DNA of 7,004 nt from DATAXV01 sp036272915 (GTDB taxonomy: Bacteria > Chloroflexota > Dormibacteria > Dormibacterales > Dormibacteraceae). How positions within the stretch are numbered: position 1 is the stretch's first letter; every line of letters starts with the position of its first letter. Where the stretch lies: contig DATAXV010000134.1 in assembly GCA_036272915.1 (NCBI GenBank), positions 1 to 7,004 of the forward strand, in the 5' to 3' direction. The notes below the pieces were generated by a model that made no database searches, had not been told where the DNA came from, and was given only the letters and a program-made list of their open reading frames with translations. The translations under genes were made by a program, and so were the position numbers. Shown piece by piece: positions 5,300 through 7,004 of this stretch.

Positions 5300-7004
5300 A
5301 TGACCCTCCCAAGTAGCGACGGCAAGGAGAGGGAGCGCCTTCGCGAACTTGCCGAGGGCCGAGCCGCTTGGCACCACTGGGGGCCCTACGTCAGCGAGCG
5401 TGGATGGGGCACGGTCCGCGAGGACTACAGCGACGACGGTGACGCATGGCGCTACTTCACCCACGACCACGCGCGGTCTCGCGCCTACCGCTGGAACGAG
5501 GACGGTCTGGCCGGGATCAGCGACGACGAGCAGTACCTCTGCCTCAGCCTGGCCCTCTGGAACGGTCGCGACGCGATCCTGAAGGAGCGCATCTTCGGCC
5601 TCGCCGGGCCGGAGGGCAACCACGGCGAGGACGCCAAGGAATACTGGTGGTACCTCGACGCCACGCCCACGCACTCCTGGCTCCGCTGGCGCTACGTCTA
5701 CCCCCAGGCGACCTTCCCCTACCTGCGCCTGGTCGACGAGAACGCCCGCCGCACCCGCCAGGACCCGGAGTTCGAGCTGGCCGACACCGGTGTCTTCGAC
5801 GCCGGCTACTGGGAGATCACGGCCGAGTACGCCAAGGCCGATCCCGAGGATGTCCTGCTCCGCCTGACCGTGCGCAACGCCGGCCGGGATCACGCCACGC
5901 TCGACCTGATGCCGCAGCTCACCTTCCGCAACACGTGGTCGTGGGGTGAGGATCCGCGGCGTCCGCAGATCAAGCCCGCCCCTCAGGGGCTGCTCGCCGA
6001 GCACCTGGTCCTGGGCCGGCGGGTTCTGACCCTGCCGGGCACGCCGGAGCTGATCTTCTGCGACAACGAGAGCAACGCCGAGCGCCTCTTCGGCACCGCC
6101 AACCCGGACATCTTCCCCAAGGACTCGATCAACGACTACATCGTCCGCGGGGCGACGGTGAATCCGAACAAGGTCGGCACGCGGGTCGCGGCCCGCTACC
6201 AGCTGACCCTGCCCAGCGGCGGCTCGACCGAGCTGCGCCTCCGGCTGGCGCCCGACCGCCGCGATCTCGGGGACGAGTTCACCGAGGTGATGACCGCCCG
6301 GCAGCAGGAGGCGGACGAGTTCCACGCGTCGCTGGTCCCCGAGGGCGTGAGTCCGGATCGCGCGCTGATCGCCCGCTCCGCCCTCGCCGGCGTGATCTGG
6401 AGCAAGCAGTACTACCACTACAACGTTGGCCGCTGGCTGGACGGGGATCCCGCCGAGCCGCCGCCCCCGGCCGGGCGCCTCGGTGGCCGGAACGCGGGCT
6501 GGCGCCACTTCGACGCGGCCGACGTCCTGATCATGCCCGACAAGTGGGAGTACCCCTGGTACGCCGCCTGGGACCTCGCCTTCCACTGCATCCCCATGGC
6601 CCACGTCGACCCCGAGTTCGCCAAGAATCAGCTGGTCCTGCTCCTGCGCGAGTGGTACATGCACCCGAGCGGCCAGCTGCCCGCCCACGAGTGGCAGTTC
6701 TCGGATGTCAACCCACCGATGCACGCCTGGGCCGCGCTCCGCGTCTGGGAGATCGACGGTCGCCGCGACCGGCGGTTCCTGGCGCGGGTCTTCCACAAGC
6801 TGCTCCTCAACTTCACCTGGTGGGTCAACCGCAAGGACGCGCTGGGCAGCAACGTCTTCGAGGGCGGCTTCCTGGGCATGGACAACATCGCCCCCTTCGA
6901 CCGCTCCGCGGTCCAGCCCGCGTCGGGCCTGCTGGAGCAGTCGGACGGCACCGCCTGGATGGCGCTCTACTGCCTGACCCTGCTCGAGCTGTCGCTGACG
7001 CTGG
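5300..7004 (+). CDS. MGH1/GH63-type glycoside hydrolase, 3' end cut by window
   Basis: The frame stays open for 568 codons from the ATG at 5300 and leaves the window without a stop. The protein resembles large bacterial glucosidases with an MGH1-type (GH63-related) domain, usually near 900 residues from memory, so roughly a third is probably missing. There is no signal peptide, so it likely acts in the cytoplasm on alpha-glucosides. The N-terminal part (about 20-340) is a beta-rich domain with HHWGPYVSERGWGTVREDYS (25-44) and WRYFTHDHARSRAYRW (50-65). The (alpha/alpha)6 barrel starts near 353 and includes SKQYYHYNVGRWLDG (368-382), DKWEYPWYAAWDLAFHC (414-430), LPAHEWQFSDVNPPMHAW (460-477) and GGFLGMDNIAPFDRS (522-536). 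Asp425 in the WDLAFH motif is the likely general acid by analogy with GH63; the catalytic base should lie downstream. The gene is divergent from the acetyltransferase with 69 nt between starts. A role in glycogen, trehalose or glucosylglycerate turnover is possible but unproven. Confidence 0.88.
   Translation, partial: MTLPSSDGKERERLRELAEGRAAWHHWGPYVSERGWGTVREDYSDDGDAWRYFTHDHARSRAYRWNEDGLAGISDDEQYLCLSLALWNGRDAILKERIFGLAGPEGNHGEDAKEYWWYLDATPTHSWLRWRYVYPQATFPYLRLVDENARRTRQDPEFELADTGVFDAGYWEITAEYAKADPEDVLLRLTVRNAGRDHATLDLMPQLTFRNTWSWGEDPRRPQIKPAPQGLLAEHLVLGRRVLTLPGTPELIFCDNESNAERLFGTANPDIFPKDSINDYIVRGATVNPNKVGTRVAARYQLTLPSGGSTELRLRLAPDRRDLGDEFTEVMTARQQEADEFHASLVPEGVSPDRALIARSALAGVIWSKQYYHYNVGRWLDGDPAEPPPPAGRLGGRNAGWRHFDAADVLIMPDKWEYPWYAAWDLAFHCIPMAHVDPEFAKNQLVLLLREWYMHPSGQLPAHEWQFSDVNPPMHAWAALRVWEIDGRRDRRFLARVFHKLLLNFTWWVNRKDALGSNVFEGGFLGMDNIAPFDRSAVQPASGLLEQSDGTAWMALYCLTLLELSLTL

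Noticed and set aside
5270..6796. 508-codon minus-strand open frame opposite the glycoside hydrolase gene
   Set aside because: It is rich in Val, Gly, Ala and Arg without domains, as expected for the antisense of a strongly G/C-ending codon frame. The plus strand carries recognisable glycosidase motifs.

Overview
The window is GC-rich bacterial DNA. Nearly every third codon position is G or C, start codons include GTG, gene ends are tightly packed, and strong Shine-Dalgarno (SD) sites sit beside starts that lack one. The two-domain sulfurtransferase resembles mycobacterial CysA2/CysA3. Together these suggest a high-GC Actinomycetota-, Chloroflexota- or Dormibacterota-like chromosome, but the window has no phylogenetic marker that settles it. 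I see no RNA gene, insertion sequence, CRISPR array, phage gene or integration site.

Layout, left to right: (1) an OxlT-like major facilitator transporter (37-1311, +); (2) a strong hairpin terminator between convergent genes (1354-1386); (3) a tandem-rhodanese thiosulfate sulfurtransferase (1422-2273, -); (4) a short divergent intergenic region; (5) a DapF-family diaminopimelate epimerase homologue (2498-3301, +) with serine in place of both catalytic cysteines; (6) a small PhnB-like VOC protein (3315-3710, -) with a good sigma70-type promoter; (7) a single-domain cupin (3894-4253, +) followed after 2 nt by a small two-helix membrane protein (4256-4699, +); (8) a RimJ/RimL-like GNAT acetyltransferase (4712-5230, -); (9) the first 568 codons of a large MGH1/GH63-type glycoside hydrolase (from 5300, +), cut by the window end.

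Strand order is + - + - + + - +, so almost every gene is its own transcription unit. Only the cupin and the two-helix protein look co-transcribed. I see no shared pathway: the genes cover carboxylate transport, sulfur transfer, an amino-acid epimerase fold, small-molecule binding or modification, and carbohydrate hydrolysis. I found no multi-gene defence, mobile or biosynthetic system. The best lead is the Ser/Ser DapF homologue, whose chemistry cannot be the standard two-cysteine mechanism.
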